Positions 7,556 to 16,053 are shown, counted from the stretch's first letter. The stretch: DNA of 26,312 nt from Prevotella sp. UBA1705 (GCA_002317385.1 DCJH01000052.1:16564-42875), one strand, 5' to 3'. Numbers and translations are program-made. The notes: generated from the letters alone by a model not told the origin.

Positions 7556-7595
7556 TGATGGCCAAGCGGTTGCGAGGGGGTGGGAGAGGGAAGGG

Positions 7596-8048
7596 TTATA
7601 CAAAGAAGTGGGCGCCGTAGATGAGGAGGATGTAACGGAGGGCCTTGCCGATGGTGATGCTGATGAAAGAGATGAAGAAATTGGCGCGCATGAGACCCAA
7701 AACCACCGTGATTCCCTCGCCGATGACGGGCACAAAGGAGAAAAATCCCATCCATGCACCACGCCCAGCCATGAACCGTTCGGCGCGCTTGAGACTCTCT
7801 TCCTTGATATTGAGATAGCGTTCTATCCACTCCATATTGCCCAGACTGCCCACTCCATAGTTGAAAAGCGAGCCGGCCACGTTGCCGATGGTGCCGTAGA
7901 TAATGAGTGGTGTGGGGGCCAGTCCGGCGGCCATGAGGCCCACCATGACGGCTTCGCTGCTAAAAGGGAGAATACTTCCGGCCAGGAATGCGGAGATGAG
8001 CATGCCCCAATAGCCGTAATCGATCAGAAGAGCATTGAGGGCATCCAT
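7596..8048 (-). CDS. YqaA/DedA-like (SNARE-associated-fold) membrane protein
   Basis: From ATG 8048 the protein is 150 aa, close to the usual length of the YqaA branch of the DedA family. It has several hydrophobic segments: an N-terminal re-entrant-like stretch with SAFLAGSILPFSSEAVMVGL (about 18-37), GTIGNVAGSLFNYGVGSLG (53-71), FSFVPVIGEGITVVLGLMR (102-120) and a final helix (126-148). The E of PFSSE and the G-E pair in IGEG are typical of the family. DedA relatives act as flippases or transporters of membrane lipids; a function for YqaA itself is not established. The start lies inside the upstream membrane gene (25-nt overlap), so translation is probably coupled. It is the last gene of the leftward operon. 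Confidence 0.82.
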   Translation of the reverse strand: MDALNALLIDYGYWGMLISAFLAGSILPFSSEAVMVGLMAAGLAPTPLIIYGTIGNVAGSLFNYGVGSLGNMEWIERYLNIKEESLKRAERFMAGRGAWMGFFSFVPVIGEGITVVLGLMRANFFISFISITIGKALRYILLIYGAHFFV

Positions 8049-8962
8049 AGGTTGTAAATGGTGATAATCAGTGCTAAAGCGATGATGATGAAAAAGAAAA
8101 TGTTGGAAATCTTGGTGTGGGAAAGTCCCAGATAGTGACCGATGAGCGGCGATGTGGTGACGATGATCATGCTCAGCAGATGGTCGAAATGCTGCGGCTG
8201 CAGCAGGATGAAGGCAATGCAGCATACGTCTATGGTGATGAAGGTTTCATAGATCATGCGGGTGCGTATCTTGTCGAGGTAGCTGTAGAGCAGGAAATGG
8301 ACGCTGCCCACCATGGCCAGACATAGCACGAAGGCCAGGGTGATGAGGCGGTGCTGGTCGAGTATGGCCAGATTGAATATGGGTTCAAACTGGGCCAGTT
8401 CCATGAAATGGCGCGCGAGGTAGGCGGGATCGCCCGAGAAGACGTAGTAGGCGCCTACAAACCAGTAGGGCCCTATCATGCCGAGTATCGACGCGAAGAA
8501 CGTGCGGGCACTGAAAGCCAGCACGTTGGTGGCCATCAGCACCCAGAGTACGGGCACGAAAAACAGCACCTGCACGAAGGGAATGCTGGCCAGGCCCACG
8601 GCAAAGAAGGCCGCGAACACCCAGCCTGTGGCCGACTGGTCTTGGTAAGCCCTAAAGAAATAGAGGAAGAATCCGATGCCCGCCATCTGCACGATGGCCG
8701 CGCTGATGGAGGGAAGAAGGAAGGTAGCCATGGTGGTCATGACCAGGAAGGAGCACGACACCATGCGGCTATAGATGCGGATGAGCGAGTTGGAGTTGTT
8801 GAGCTCTACCATCATCAGGGCCGAGATGCACAGCAAGAGCACCTGCACCCATAGCGGCCTGGTCACGAGTCCGGCGGCCAGACACACCAGCACCGCATAG
8901 ACGGCCGTGAAAGAGAGTGTCCAGCGCGATTGCGCAATCCGTGTCTGAGGGTATGTTATCAT
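8024..8962 (-). CDS. Polytopic membrane protein of unknown function (312 aa)
   Basis: The protein is almost wholly hydrophobic, with about nine to ten predicted membrane segments starting at residue 17 and no signal peptide. It has a conserved-looking cytoplasmic start (MITYPQTRIAQSRW), a middle GPYWFVGAYYVFSGD loop and a polar HLLSMIIVTTSPLIGHYLGLSHTKISN segment before the last helix. The overall look fits Bacteroidota-specific DUF6427-like membrane proteins, but I cannot confirm the family. It overlaps the YqaA-like gene by 25 nt, and its start is 147 nt beyond the purD stop. That gap holds GC-rich short palindromes but no clear promoter, so read-through from purD is likely. Confidence 0.7.
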   Translation of the reverse strand: MITYPQTRIAQSRWTLSFTAVYAVLVCLAAGLVTRPLWVQVLLLCISALMMVELNNSNSLIRIYSRMVSCSFLVMTTMATFLLPSISAAIVQMAGIGFFLYFFRAYQDQSATGWVFAAFFAVGLASIPFVQVLFFVPVLWVLMATNVLAFSARTFFASILGMIGPYWFVGAYYVFSGDPAYLARHFMELAQFEPIFNLAILDQHRLITLAFVLCLAMVGSVHFLLYSYLDKIRTRMIYETFITIDVCCIAFILLQPQHFDHLLSMIIVTTSPLIGHYLGLSHTKISNIFFFIIIALALIITIYNLWMPSMLF

Positions 8963-9109
8963 ACGCCGATGATGATGTTATCTGAATAATCTGTTCAAGA
9001 GTGAGGCCCGTCGACAGGCCATAATCATATCTGTGTGCCGGCGGCCGGCCCCTGCTGGCCTGTCCACATGGGGCGGCAGAGTGGGGCGAAACCGGCTGAT
9101 GGGTGGGCT

Positions 9110-10378
9110 TTAGAGGTCTTGCCCGATGTCTTTTCTGAAGTATTTGTCGGTGAACTGTATCTTCTGGGCTTCGGCAAAACTCTTCTGCAGCGCCTCTTCT
9201 TTGTCCTTGCCATAAGACGACACAGCAATGACGCGTCCGCCATTGGTCACCACTTGTCCGTCTTTCAGGGCGGTGCCAGAGTGGAACACGATGCTGCCTT
9301 CCACCTGCTCTACGCCCGTAATGGGGTAGCCTTTCTTATAGGCCTCGGGATAACCACCGCTCACCAGCATGACGCACACGGCCGCACGGTCGTCGAATTC
9401 CACCTTGCGCTCATCCAGATTGCCCTCGGCCACACCCTCGAAAAGGTCCACCATGTCGCTCTTCAGGCGCAGCATCACACTCTCGGTCTCAGGGTCGCCC
9501 ATGCGGCAATTGTACTCGATGACCATCGGTTCGCCGTCCACATTGATGAGTCCGAAGAAGATGAAGCCCTTGTAGTCGATGCCCTCGGCGGCCAGTCCGT
9601 CTACCGTTGGGCGGATGATGCGGTCTTCCACCTTCTGCATCCATTCCTTGGTGGCAAACGGAACGGGTGTCACGCTACCCATGCCTCCGGTGTTGAGGCC
9701 GGTGTCGTGCTCCCCAATGCGCTTATAGTCTTTGGCTTCGGGCAGTATCTGATAGTGCTTGCCGTCGGTCAGTACGAACACGGAGCACTCGATACCCGAC
9801 AGGAATTCCTCCACCACCACCTTGGCCGAGGCGTTGCCAAACATGCCGCCGAGCATCTCGCGCAGCTCCCGTTTGGCCTCGTCGAGGGTGGGCACGATGA
9901 GCACTCCCTTGCCGGCGGCCAGGCCATCGGCCTTCAGCACGTAGGGCGCCTGCAGGGTTTCGAGGAACTGGCAACCCTCTTCCACGGTGGTTCCATCGAA
10001 GGTTTCGTAGGCAGCGGTGGGGATGCCGTGGCGCTTCATGAAGGCCTTGGCAAAATCCTTGCTGCCTTCGAGCACTGCGCCCTGCTTGGAGGGGCCTATC
10101 ACGGGGATAGCCGACGTGCGTGGGTCGCACTTGAAAGCGTCGTAGACACCGTTGACCAGCGGGTCTTCAGGGCCTACTACCACCATGTCGACAGCATGCT
10201 CAACGACAAAGTCTTTCTGCTTTTCGAAGTCGTTTACGCCCATGTCCACGTTCTCGCCTACGGCCGATGTGCCGGCGTTTCCGGGGGCAATAAAGAGCTT
10301 GTCACACTTGTTGCTCTGGGCAATCTTCCATGCAAGGGCGTGCTCGCGGCCGCCGCTGCCTAATAGTAAAATCTTCAT
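9110..10378 (-). CDS. purD: Phosphoribosylamine-glycine ligase (GAR synthetase)
   Basis: This enzyme ligates glycine to 5-phosphoribosylamine using ATP, the second step of purine synthesis, in the cytoplasm. The 422-aa length is standard. It opens with MKILLLGSGGREHALAWKI, the signature PurD N-terminus, followed by GPEDPLVNGVYD, the ATP-grasp motif DGLAAGKGV, EEFLSGIECSVFVLTDG, NTGGMG and the metal-binding YNCRMGDPETE. The frame is open to 10549, but the added residues are low-complexity, so ATG 10378 is the start. It begins 44 nt after the S9 peptidase stop in the same leftward operon. No other purine genes are adjacent. Confidence 0.96.
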   Translation of the reverse strand: MKILLLGSGGREHALAWKIAQSNKCDKLFIAPGNAGTSAVGENVDMGVNDFEKQKDFVVEHAVDMVVVGPEDPLVNGVYDAFKCDPRTSAIPVIGPSKQGAVLEGSKDFAKAFMKRHGIPTAAYETFDGTTVEEGCQFLETLQAPYVLKADGLAAGKGVLIVPTLDEAKRELREMLGGMFGNASAKVVVEEFLSGIECSVFVLTDGKHYQILPEAKDYKRIGEHDTGLNTGGMGSVTPVPFATKEWMQKVEDRIIRPTVDGLAAEGIDYKGFIFFGLINVDGEPMVIEYNCRMGDPETESVMLRLKSDMVDLFEGVAEGNLDERKVEFDDRAAVCVMLVSGGYPEAYKKGYPITGVEQVEGSIVFHSGTALKDGQVVTNGGRVIAVSSYGKDKEEALQKSFAEAQKIQFTDKYFRKDIGQDL

Positions 10379-10422
10379 CTTGTTGTTGTTTTGCTGTTGA
10401 TGGGGTTCTATGGATAGCTGGT

Positions 10423-12642
10423 CTACTTCAGATAGTCGTCGAAATATTGCGAGATGCGCTCGTGCAGATGGGTAGACTGGTGCCCTCTCATGTTGTGAGG
10501 CTCGCCTGGATAGACAAAGAAGTCGGGCTGGGTGCCTTCCTGTATGCACTGCTTAATGAAGGTCAGGGCATGCTGCGGCAGCACCGTCGGGTCGTTCAAG
10601 CCAATGATAATCTGCAGTTTTCCCTTCAGGTTCTTGGCCTTCTGGAGCAGTCCGCACTCGGCATAGCCCTCCGGATTGGTCTGCGGCGTGTCCATATAGC
10701 GCTCGCCATACATCACCTCATACCACTTCCAGTCGATCACCGGACCGCCTGCCACGCCTGCCTTGAACACCTCGGGATGGGTGGTCATCATATTGATGGT
10801 CATGAATCCACCGTAGCTCCAGCCGTGAACGCCCATGCGCTCGCTGTCCACATAGGGCAGGCTCTTCAGATATTTCACGCCTTCCATCTGGTCTTTCACC
10901 TCGTTTTCACCCAGTCGGCGGAACGTTGTCTGCTCGAAAGCCTTGCCTCGGTTCTCGCTGCCCCGGTTGTCGAGGATGAACAGCAGGTATCCTTTCTGGG
11001 CCATATAGGTCTCCCATGAGCGGCTTCCCCAGTGCCAGCTGGCATCCACATTGTGGGCATGCGGGCCACCATATACATAGATGATGGTGGGGTATTTCTT
11101 GGTCGGGTCGAAGCCGATGGGCATCACCATGCGATAGTAGAGGTCGGTCACGCCGTCGGCTGCCTTAATAGAGCCACTCTTATATTCGGGTATGTTATAG
11201 CCTTCCCACGGATTCTCGGCGGTGAGATAACGGGCATGTGTGTTGGGCTTCACGCCGAGAATAGCGATGTTGCGCGGCGTGGTCGGGGTGGAATATCGGT
11301 CGAGGAGATAGTCGCCCGACTCGCTTGCCGTGCCGTAATGATAGCCTGCGCCGTTCTCGTCGAGGAGCGTGCGCTTGCCGCTTTTCATATCCACCATAAA
11401 CAGATTGCGCTGCAATGGGTTAAGTTCGTTGGAGGCAATGAGGAGCGCACGATGCTTCTTGTTGAAGCCGATGAAGTCCATCACCACCCACTTTCCGGAG
11501 GTCACCTGCTTGAGTTGCTTACCCGATGTGCTGAAGATATAGAGGTGATTGTAGCCGTCTTTCTGGCTCTGCATGATGAATTTGCTGTCATCCCAGGGCA
11601 GAAACTCGATGGGGTGGAGTGGCTCCACATACTTATCGTCGGTCTCACGATAGAGTTCTGCGATCTTCTCTCCGGTCTTGGCATCGTAGCTCACGAGCCT
11701 GCAGTCGTTCTGATCACGGTTCAGTTCGAAGAGGTAGATGGTTTTGGAGTCGGGGCTCCAGGCCGGATTGGTGAAGTAACGGTCGGTGGGATCGCCGGCC
11801 TTGAGGTACACGGTCTGCTTGGTCTGTAGGTCGAAGACACCGAGAGTAACCCTGTGCATCTTCTCGCCGGCCATGGGATATTTCTCTGGGGCGGGCGTGG
11901 CGATGCGGCTCTGGCCGGCTTCGGGCTTCCAGTCGGCATCGGGAATGGTTACCAGCGGATAGTCGGTCACCATGCTTTGGTCCATTCGTGTGAAGATCAA
12001 CTTCTGTCCATCGGGGCTCCAGAAAGTGCCCTTGCTATAGCCGAACTCATCGCGATGCACGCTCTTGCCATAGAGAATGTCGCGCGACGCGTCGGTAGAG
12101 AGCTGCGTGTCGTGGCCTTGATCGTCGCGCACAAAGAGGTTGTAGCCGTCGGGTCCGGTATAGACCATGGCCCGAGAGAGGCTGTTCCACTCCAGTTCGT
12201 CGGCGTTCTTGGTGCTCTGGCTCCACTCCGTCTGGTGGGTTTTGAAGTTCAGAAGCATCTTCTTGTCCTTCTGGGCGAGCAGCACCAAGGGTTTGCCGGC
12301 ATAGGGGAACTCGGCATAATAGAGCGAGCGGAGCTTATGGTCAGTGTCTGATCCGAGCCATTGGTTCACTTCGTCGAGCGTGAACAGTGTGGTCTCGCGG
12401 CCGGTTTTCTTGTCGACCGTGGCACATCTATCCATGTCGAGACGCACCAATTCGTCGCCCCACCAGGTGGTAAAGCGGTTCTTGGCGGTCATGTTGTGAT
12501 AGTTGTTGCCGCCGAAATTCAGGTCCTCGAGGCTGAACTGCTTCAAGGTAGCCTGCTGCTGGGCCTTGCACTCCGTAGAGATTCCCATCGCACTTGCCAT
12601 TGTCATCACGCTCGCTAAGAGCCAACTGTTAATCTTCATCAT
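10423..12642 (-). CDS. S9-family prolyl dipeptidyl/tripeptidyl peptidase (DPP-IV type)
   Basis: From ATG 12642 the protein is 739 aa (738 if the second Met is used). It starts with a signal peptide, MMKINSWLLASVMTMASA, so it is probably periplasmic. Residues about 30-490 form the DPP-IV N-terminal beta-propeller; the alpha/beta-hydrolase domain follows. The catalytic triad is visible: Ser609 in GWSYGG, Asp684 in GLNDPTV and His716 in GEPHNM. Such enzymes remove X-Pro di- or tripeptides from peptide N-termini and suit a peptide-fermenting Prevotella. The segment aligned with the human DPP4 Glu205-Glu206 pair reads HRDEF before GYSKGTFWSPDG, so the substrate N-terminus site may differ. The start overlaps the methyltransferase gene by 14 nt. 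Confidence 0.88.
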   Translation of the reverse strand: MMKINSWLLASVMTMASAMGISTECKAQQQATLKQFSLEDLNFGGNNYHNMTAKNRFTTWWGDELVRLDMDRCATVDKKTGRETTLFTLDEVNQWLGSDTDHKLRSLYYAEFPYAGKPLVLLAQKDKKMLLNFKTHQTEWSQSTKNADELEWNSLSRAMVYTGPDGYNLFVRDDQGHDTQLSTDASRDILYGKSVHRDEFGYSKGTFWSPDGQKLIFTRMDQSMVTDYPLVTIPDADWKPEAGQSRIATPAPEKYPMAGEKMHRVTLGVFDLQTKQTVYLKAGDPTDRYFTNPAWSPDSKTIYLFELNRDQNDCRLVSYDAKTGEKIAELYRETDDKYVEPLHPIEFLPWDDSKFIMQSQKDGYNHLYIFSTSGKQLKQVTSGKWVVMDFIGFNKKHRALLIASNELNPLQRNLFMVDMKSGKRTLLDENGAGYHYGTASESGDYLLDRYSTPTTPRNIAILGVKPNTHARYLTAENPWEGYNIPEYKSGSIKAADGVTDLYYRMVMPIGFDPTKKYPTIIYVYGGPHAHNVDASWHWGSRSWETYMAQKGYLLFILDNRGSENRGKAFEQTTFRRLGENEVKDQMEGVKYLKSLPYVDSERMGVHGWSYGGFMTINMMTTHPEVFKAGVAGGPVIDWKWYEVMYGERYMDTPQTNPEGYAECGLLQKAKNLKGKLQIIIGLNDPTVLPQHALTFIKQCIQEGTQPDFFVYPGEPHNMRGHQSTHLHERISQYFDDYLK

Positions 12643-14227
12643 CAAAACGCCTGTTCTTATCAAACTTCCTGTTTCCTCCACGACGGTCTCCCGACTTGAA
12701 CGATTTGCCCCCGCGACCATTGAAATCGTCGTCTCTGCGACGCGTTTTGAAATCGTCTCGACCCTCGCGCGAGCCCCAACGGTCGCCCCGAGGCTCCCGA
12801 CGGTCGTTGCGGAAGTCCTTGCGGTCGCCGCGGAAATCCTTTCTTTCGCCTTTGAACTCACGCCTGTCGCCACGGAACCGGCCGCCATTGTCGCGGTCGT
12901 CGTTACTTCTCCGTCCGAACGGCGATGCGTTTCGGGTGAGCGAATGGAACTGGAACGAGCGAATATCTGCCTCTTCGTTGGCCTCCTCGGCCTCCAGTCG
13001 CTCCTTGAACTCGCGGTTTTTCTTGAACCGATGCTTCTGGGCCATCTCGCGTTTCTCCTCTTCGGTCTTCACGGTGCCGCCTTCCTCGCGGAACGTCTTC
13101 ATCTTTCCGTCGAAGAGAGTGTACTTGCGGAACTCACACTCCAGGCTGCCATTGAACACCGGAATCTTGATGCTCGGCTTCAATCCAATCTGCTCAAAGC
13201 ATTCCTCGCGGTAGCTGAGTATCCACGCTTCGTTGCCGCCGAACTCATGTTTGAGCCGTTCGCCTATCATCTTATAGGTGCCAAGCAGGTTGGGGGTGGA
13301 TATGCGCTCGCCGTAAGGAGGATTCATGATAATGATGCTCTTGGCCTCGGGCTTGGTGAAATCCTTGAAGTCGCGCTGCTCGATGGTTACTTCTTTGGTG
13401 AGTCCGGCAGCCTTCACGTTGAGGCGTGCGGTGTTCACGGCCTTCATATCAATGTCGTAACCGTAGATGTGGTGGTCGAATTCGCGTTCCTGCGAGTCGT
13501 CGTTGTAGATGGTATCGAACAGTTCCTGGTCGAAATCGGGCCATTTCTCGAAGGCGAACTCCTTGCGAAACACGCCCGGCGAGATGTTGCGGGCTATGAG
13601 GGCAGCCTCTACAGCCAGCGTGCCCGAGCCGCACATGGGGTCGATGAAGTCGGTCTCGCCCTTCCAACCAGTCATCAGAATCATGCCGGCGGCGAGCACC
13701 TCGTTGAGCGGTGCCTCCACGCTTTCCTGGCGATAGCCACGGCGGTGCAGGCTCTCGCCACTCGAATCGAGACACAAAGTGGCCTGATAGTCGGCAATAT
13801 GGATATGCAATCGGATGTCCGGATTGCTCACGGAGATGTTGGGACGCTCACCTCTGCGCTCACGGAACTGGTCCACGATGGCGTCCTTCACCTTATAGGT
13901 CACAAAGCGGGAGTTGCGGAATTCATCGGAATAGACCACGGAGTCTACCGAGAAAGTCTTGCCCTTCTCGATATATTCACTCCAATCTATCTTCTGAACC
14001 TCGTCGTAGACCTCCTCTGCCGAGTTAGCTTTGAAGTGCTTGATAGGCTTTAGGATGCGGATGGCGGTGTGCAACTGGAAGTTGGCACGATACATCATTT
14101 CATTGTCTCCGGTAAACGAAACCATTCGTCTACCTATTTGTACGTTGTTTGCACCCAGCTGGGTGAGCTCCTGTGCCAGGACTTGTTCTAATCCCATGAA
14201 CGTCTTGGCGATGAGTTCAAATTCCAT
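12629..14227 (-). CDS. THUMP-domain class I SAM-dependent rRNA methyltransferase with an RGD/RG-rich tail
   Basis: This 532-aa cytoplasmic protein begins MEFELIAKTFMGLEQVLAQEL. Residues 1-165 hold the ferredoxin-like/THUMP RNA-binding part. The methyltransferase domain (about 165-385) carries motif I, DPMCGSGT (196-203), and the N2-guanine motif NPPYGER (302-308). This is the UPF0020 family, related to the N-terminal half of E. coli RlmL, which makes m2G2445 in 23S rRNA; that target is likely but not shown. Residues 385-425 are a charged helix. Residues 438-532 form a disordered tail full of RGDRR, RKDFR and GGRFRG units, an RGG-like RNA-binding extension not needed for the fold. The last 14 nt overlap the peptidase gene. 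Confidence 0.88.
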   Translation of the reverse strand: MEFELIAKTFMGLEQVLAQELTQLGANNVQIGRRMVSFTGDNEMMYRANFQLHTAIRILKPIKHFKANSAEEVYDEVQKIDWSEYIEKGKTFSVDSVVYSDEFRNSRFVTYKVKDAIVDQFRERRGERPNISVSNPDIRLHIHIADYQATLCLDSSGESLHRRGYRQESVEAPLNEVLAAGMILMTGWKGETDFIDPMCGSGTLAVEAALIARNISPGVFRKEFAFEKWPDFDQELFDTIYNDDSQEREFDHHIYGYDIDMKAVNTARLNVKAAGLTKEVTIEQRDFKDFTKPEAKSIIIMNPPYGERISTPNLLGTYKMIGERLKHEFGGNEAWILSYREECFEQIGLKPSIKIPVFNGSLECEFRKYTLFDGKMKTFREEGGTVKTEEEKREMAQKHRFKKNREFKERLEAEEANEEADIRSFQFHSLTRNASPFGRRSNDDRDNGGRFRGDRREFKGERKDFRGDRKDFRNDRREPRGDRWGSREGRDDFKTRRRDDDFNGRGGKSFKSGDRRGGNRKFDKNRRFDDED

Positions 14228-14257
14228 TTTAGTTGAATTGATCTGTTAAATTCTATC

Positions 14258-15148
14258 TTAAGCTTTGTTGTATTTGTGTGTCTGTGGGGCCATATCTTCC
14301 AATACCCAGGTATTGGCTCCCACCACGCAGTCGCGGCCGATGGTGACCCGTCCGAGCACCGTGGCATTGGCATAGATCACCACATTGTCCTCGATTACCG
14401 GATGGCGGGCGATGCCCTTGATGGGGTTGCCCTGCTCATCGAGCGGGAAACTCTTGGCGCCGAGGGTCACACCCTGGTAGATTTTCACGTTGTTGCCGAT
14501 GACACAGGTCTCTCCAATCACCACGCCCGTACCATGGTCTATGGTGAAATACTTGCCGATGGTGGCACCGGGATGTATGTCTATGCCCGTCTCCGAGTGG
14601 GCCATCTCCGTTATGATGCGCGGAATGAGCGGCACCCCGAGCAGAAACAGCTCGTGGGCGATGCGGTAGTTGGTGAGCGTCTTGATAACGGGATAGCACG
14701 AGAGAATCTCTGCATAGCTCTTGGCGGCGGGGTCGCCGTTGTAGGCTGCCGTCACATCGGTGCCCAGCGTGTGGCGTATCTCCGGAAACTTCGCGATGAG
14801 CTTGCAGGCAATCTCGGCCGCACGGGCCTTCTGGCTGTACAGGAACTCGGGGTCGGGGTCTTCCTCCGACGAGCACAGGCCCGACAGAATCTGGTCGCGG
14901 AGAAGCCCATGCAGGTTCTCTACGTCTACGCCAATCTGATATTTGATGGTGGAGATGTTTACCCGGGATTTACCGAAATATCCAGGAAAAAGAATAGCGC
15001 GCGACAATTGAATAATCTCCTTGAGCACCTTGCTGGAAGGGAGTGGGTATCCGTCACGATGCTGGCGAAACAGGCCTTTCAGCGATTCCGGCTCGGAAAG
15101 CTTCTCTACTGTCTCGTTAAGCATGAGTGTCATATTGTGAGCAATCAT
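14258..15148 (-). CDS. cysE: Serine O-acetyltransferase (EpsC type)
   Basis: This enzyme transfers acetyl from acetyl-CoA to serine to give O-acetylserine, the precursor of cysteine. The 296-aa length and long helical N-terminus (about 1-160) fit the EpsC branch. The C-terminal left-handed beta-helix of hexapeptide repeats runs from about 190 to 285, with the catalytic-site signature DIHPGATIGKYFTIDHGTGVVIGE, then GVTLGAKSF and GIARHPVIEDNVVIYANATVLG. The conserved His residues of DIHPG and DHGTG are present. It has a -7 box just upstream and heads the six-gene leftward run; the next gene starts 30 nt after its stop. No cysK lies in the window. An alternative start at 15133 is possible. Confidence 0.92.
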   Translation of the reverse strand: MIAHNMTLMLNETVEKLSEPESLKGLFRQHRDGYPLPSSKVLKEIIQLSRAILFPGYFGKSRVNISTIKYQIGVDVENLHGLLRDQILSGLCSSEEDPDPEFLYSQKARAAEIACKLIAKFPEIRHTLGTDVTAAYNGDPAAKSYAEILSCYPVIKTLTNYRIAHELFLLGVPLIPRIITEMAHSETGIDIHPGATIGKYFTIDHGTGVVIGETCVIGNNVKIYQGVTLGAKSFPLDEQGNPIKGIARHPVIEDNVVIYANATVLGRVTIGRDCVVGANTWVLEDMAPQTHKYNKA

Positions 15149-15173
15149 CTCTGTGTGTCAGTCTTTTCGATGG

Positions 15174-15181
15174 CAAAGATA
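15174..15181 (-). promoter_or_regulatory. Candidate -7 box for the cysE-led operon
   Basis: On the minus strand this reads TATCTTTG, an exact TAnnTTTG, 25 nt upstream of the serine acetyltransferase ATG. The -33 position is T-rich (near 15198-15205) but lacks a perfect TTTG. Confidence 0.5.
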
Positions 15182-15240
15182 CTAAATAAACCGTAAACGA
15201 AAAACAGATTCCTATAAAATTTTATGCCAACTTTTTCATT

Positions 15241-15270
15241 CTCGCTGCAACCTTCGCTCTGCAACCTTCG
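15241..15270 (+). repeat. Tandem CTGCAACCTTCG repeat upstream of the GIN lipoprotein gene
   Basis: The 12-nt unit CTGCAACCTTCG occurs at 15245-15256 and again at 15259-15270, 33 nt before the ATG. Its AACCTTCG end is loosely like a Bacteroidota -7 box, so this could be a promoter with a duplicated element; no clear -33 box was found. Confidence 0.35.
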
Positions 15271-15303
15271 TCTAAAGAGTAAAAATATTAAAACCAGACC
15301 ATC

Positions 15304-15993
15304 ATGAAAAAGCTATTATTCCTATTGGTTGCCCTCGCAACCCTCACTTCCTGCCGCGTGAACTTCAACAGAAACAGCGGACCGGAGATAACCAGCGTGC
15401 GCCACGCAAGGCCTTTCGACCGCATCGAAGTGGTGAGCGCCTGCGACGTAAAATTTATTCAAGGCGACACGTTCAGCGTCAAGATTGTAGGGCCCAAGGG
15501 CAGGGTGGAGCAGATGGAAACCAAGTTTTCGGGCTCAAAGCTGACCATCTCGTCGAGCCACGACATCAACCTGTTCAACTTCGGAGGGGATAAAACACCT
15601 ACCGTCTATATCACTTCGCCCGACCTGGTGGAGGCCAGGCTGACCATGGCAGGCGATTTCGACATCGAGGGACCGTTCGATACCGACACGCTCAACATCT
15701 ATTTCGAGGGCACGGGCGACGTGAATCTCAATCAGGTGGTGTGCGATGAGTTCCGCGTATCGCTCATCGGCACGGGCGATATGGACGTGAAACAGCTCAC
15801 CGCCCAGTATTCCAAGGTGCTCCTGCAGGGCACGGGCGACATAGAAATCAACTTCAACAACTGCGGCGAAGCCGACTGCACACTCCAGGGCACGGGCGAC
15901 ATCACGCTTTCGGGCAGCATTCGTCAGCTGAGGAAGAGCATCGACGGCACGGGCGACATCAACGAGAAGCAGCTCCACATCACCGGAAATTAA
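15304..15993 (+). CDS. GIN-domain (DUF2807) lipoprotein
   Basis: This 229-aa protein has a lipoprotein signal, MKKLLFLLVALATLTSC, with Cys17 as the lipidated residue. The rest matches the 'head GIN domain' family (PF10988), which starts with R.F..I.V...CDV.F.QGD.FSV.I and folds as a right-handed beta-solenoid; the biological role is unknown. The C-terminal half contains five GTGD units (EGTGDVNL, IGTGDMDV, QGTGDIEI, QGTGDITL, DGTGDINE). The first four are spaced exactly 20 residues apart and the fifth 19. The gene is followed by two hairpins, the second a strong terminator, so it is probably a single-gene unit, and it converges with the glycoside hydrolase operon. Confidence 0.85.
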   Translation: MKKLLFLLVALATLTSCRVNFNRNSGPEITSVRHARPFDRIEVVSACDVKFIQGDTFSVKIVGPKGRVEQMETKFSGSKLTISSSHDINLFNFGGDKTPTVYITSPDLVEARLTMAGDFDIEGPFDTDTLNIYFEGTGDVNLNQVVCDEFRVSLIGTGDMDVKQLTAQYSKVLLQGTGDIEINFNNCGEADCTLQGTGDITLSGSIRQLRKSIDGTGDINEKQLHITGN

Positions 15994-16017
15994 CCCATCA
16001 CATCATACAATTCTCTC

Positions 16018-16041
16018 GGGTATCCACTCTCTCTGATACCC
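16018..16041 (+). terminator. Weak hairpin after the GIN lipoprotein gene
   Basis: GGGTATC (16018-16024) and GATACCC (16035-16041) make a 7-bp stem with a 10-nt loop followed by ATTTTAT. It lies just before the strong terminator and may be a backup or RNA-stabilising hairpin. Confidence 0.4.
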
Positions 16042-16053
16042 ATTTTATGCAGC

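Noticed and set aside
9035..10363. Long plus-strand open frame (442 aa) opposite purD
   Set aside because: It is antisense to a gene with full purD motifs, has no recognisable domains and a His/Val/Ala-rich composition typical of a complementary-frame shadow.
12503..14053. 516-aa plus-strand open frame opposite the RNA methyltransferase
   Set aside because: The minus strand encodes clear THUMP/methyltransferase motifs; this frame has no motif and its openness follows from codon bias of the real gene.
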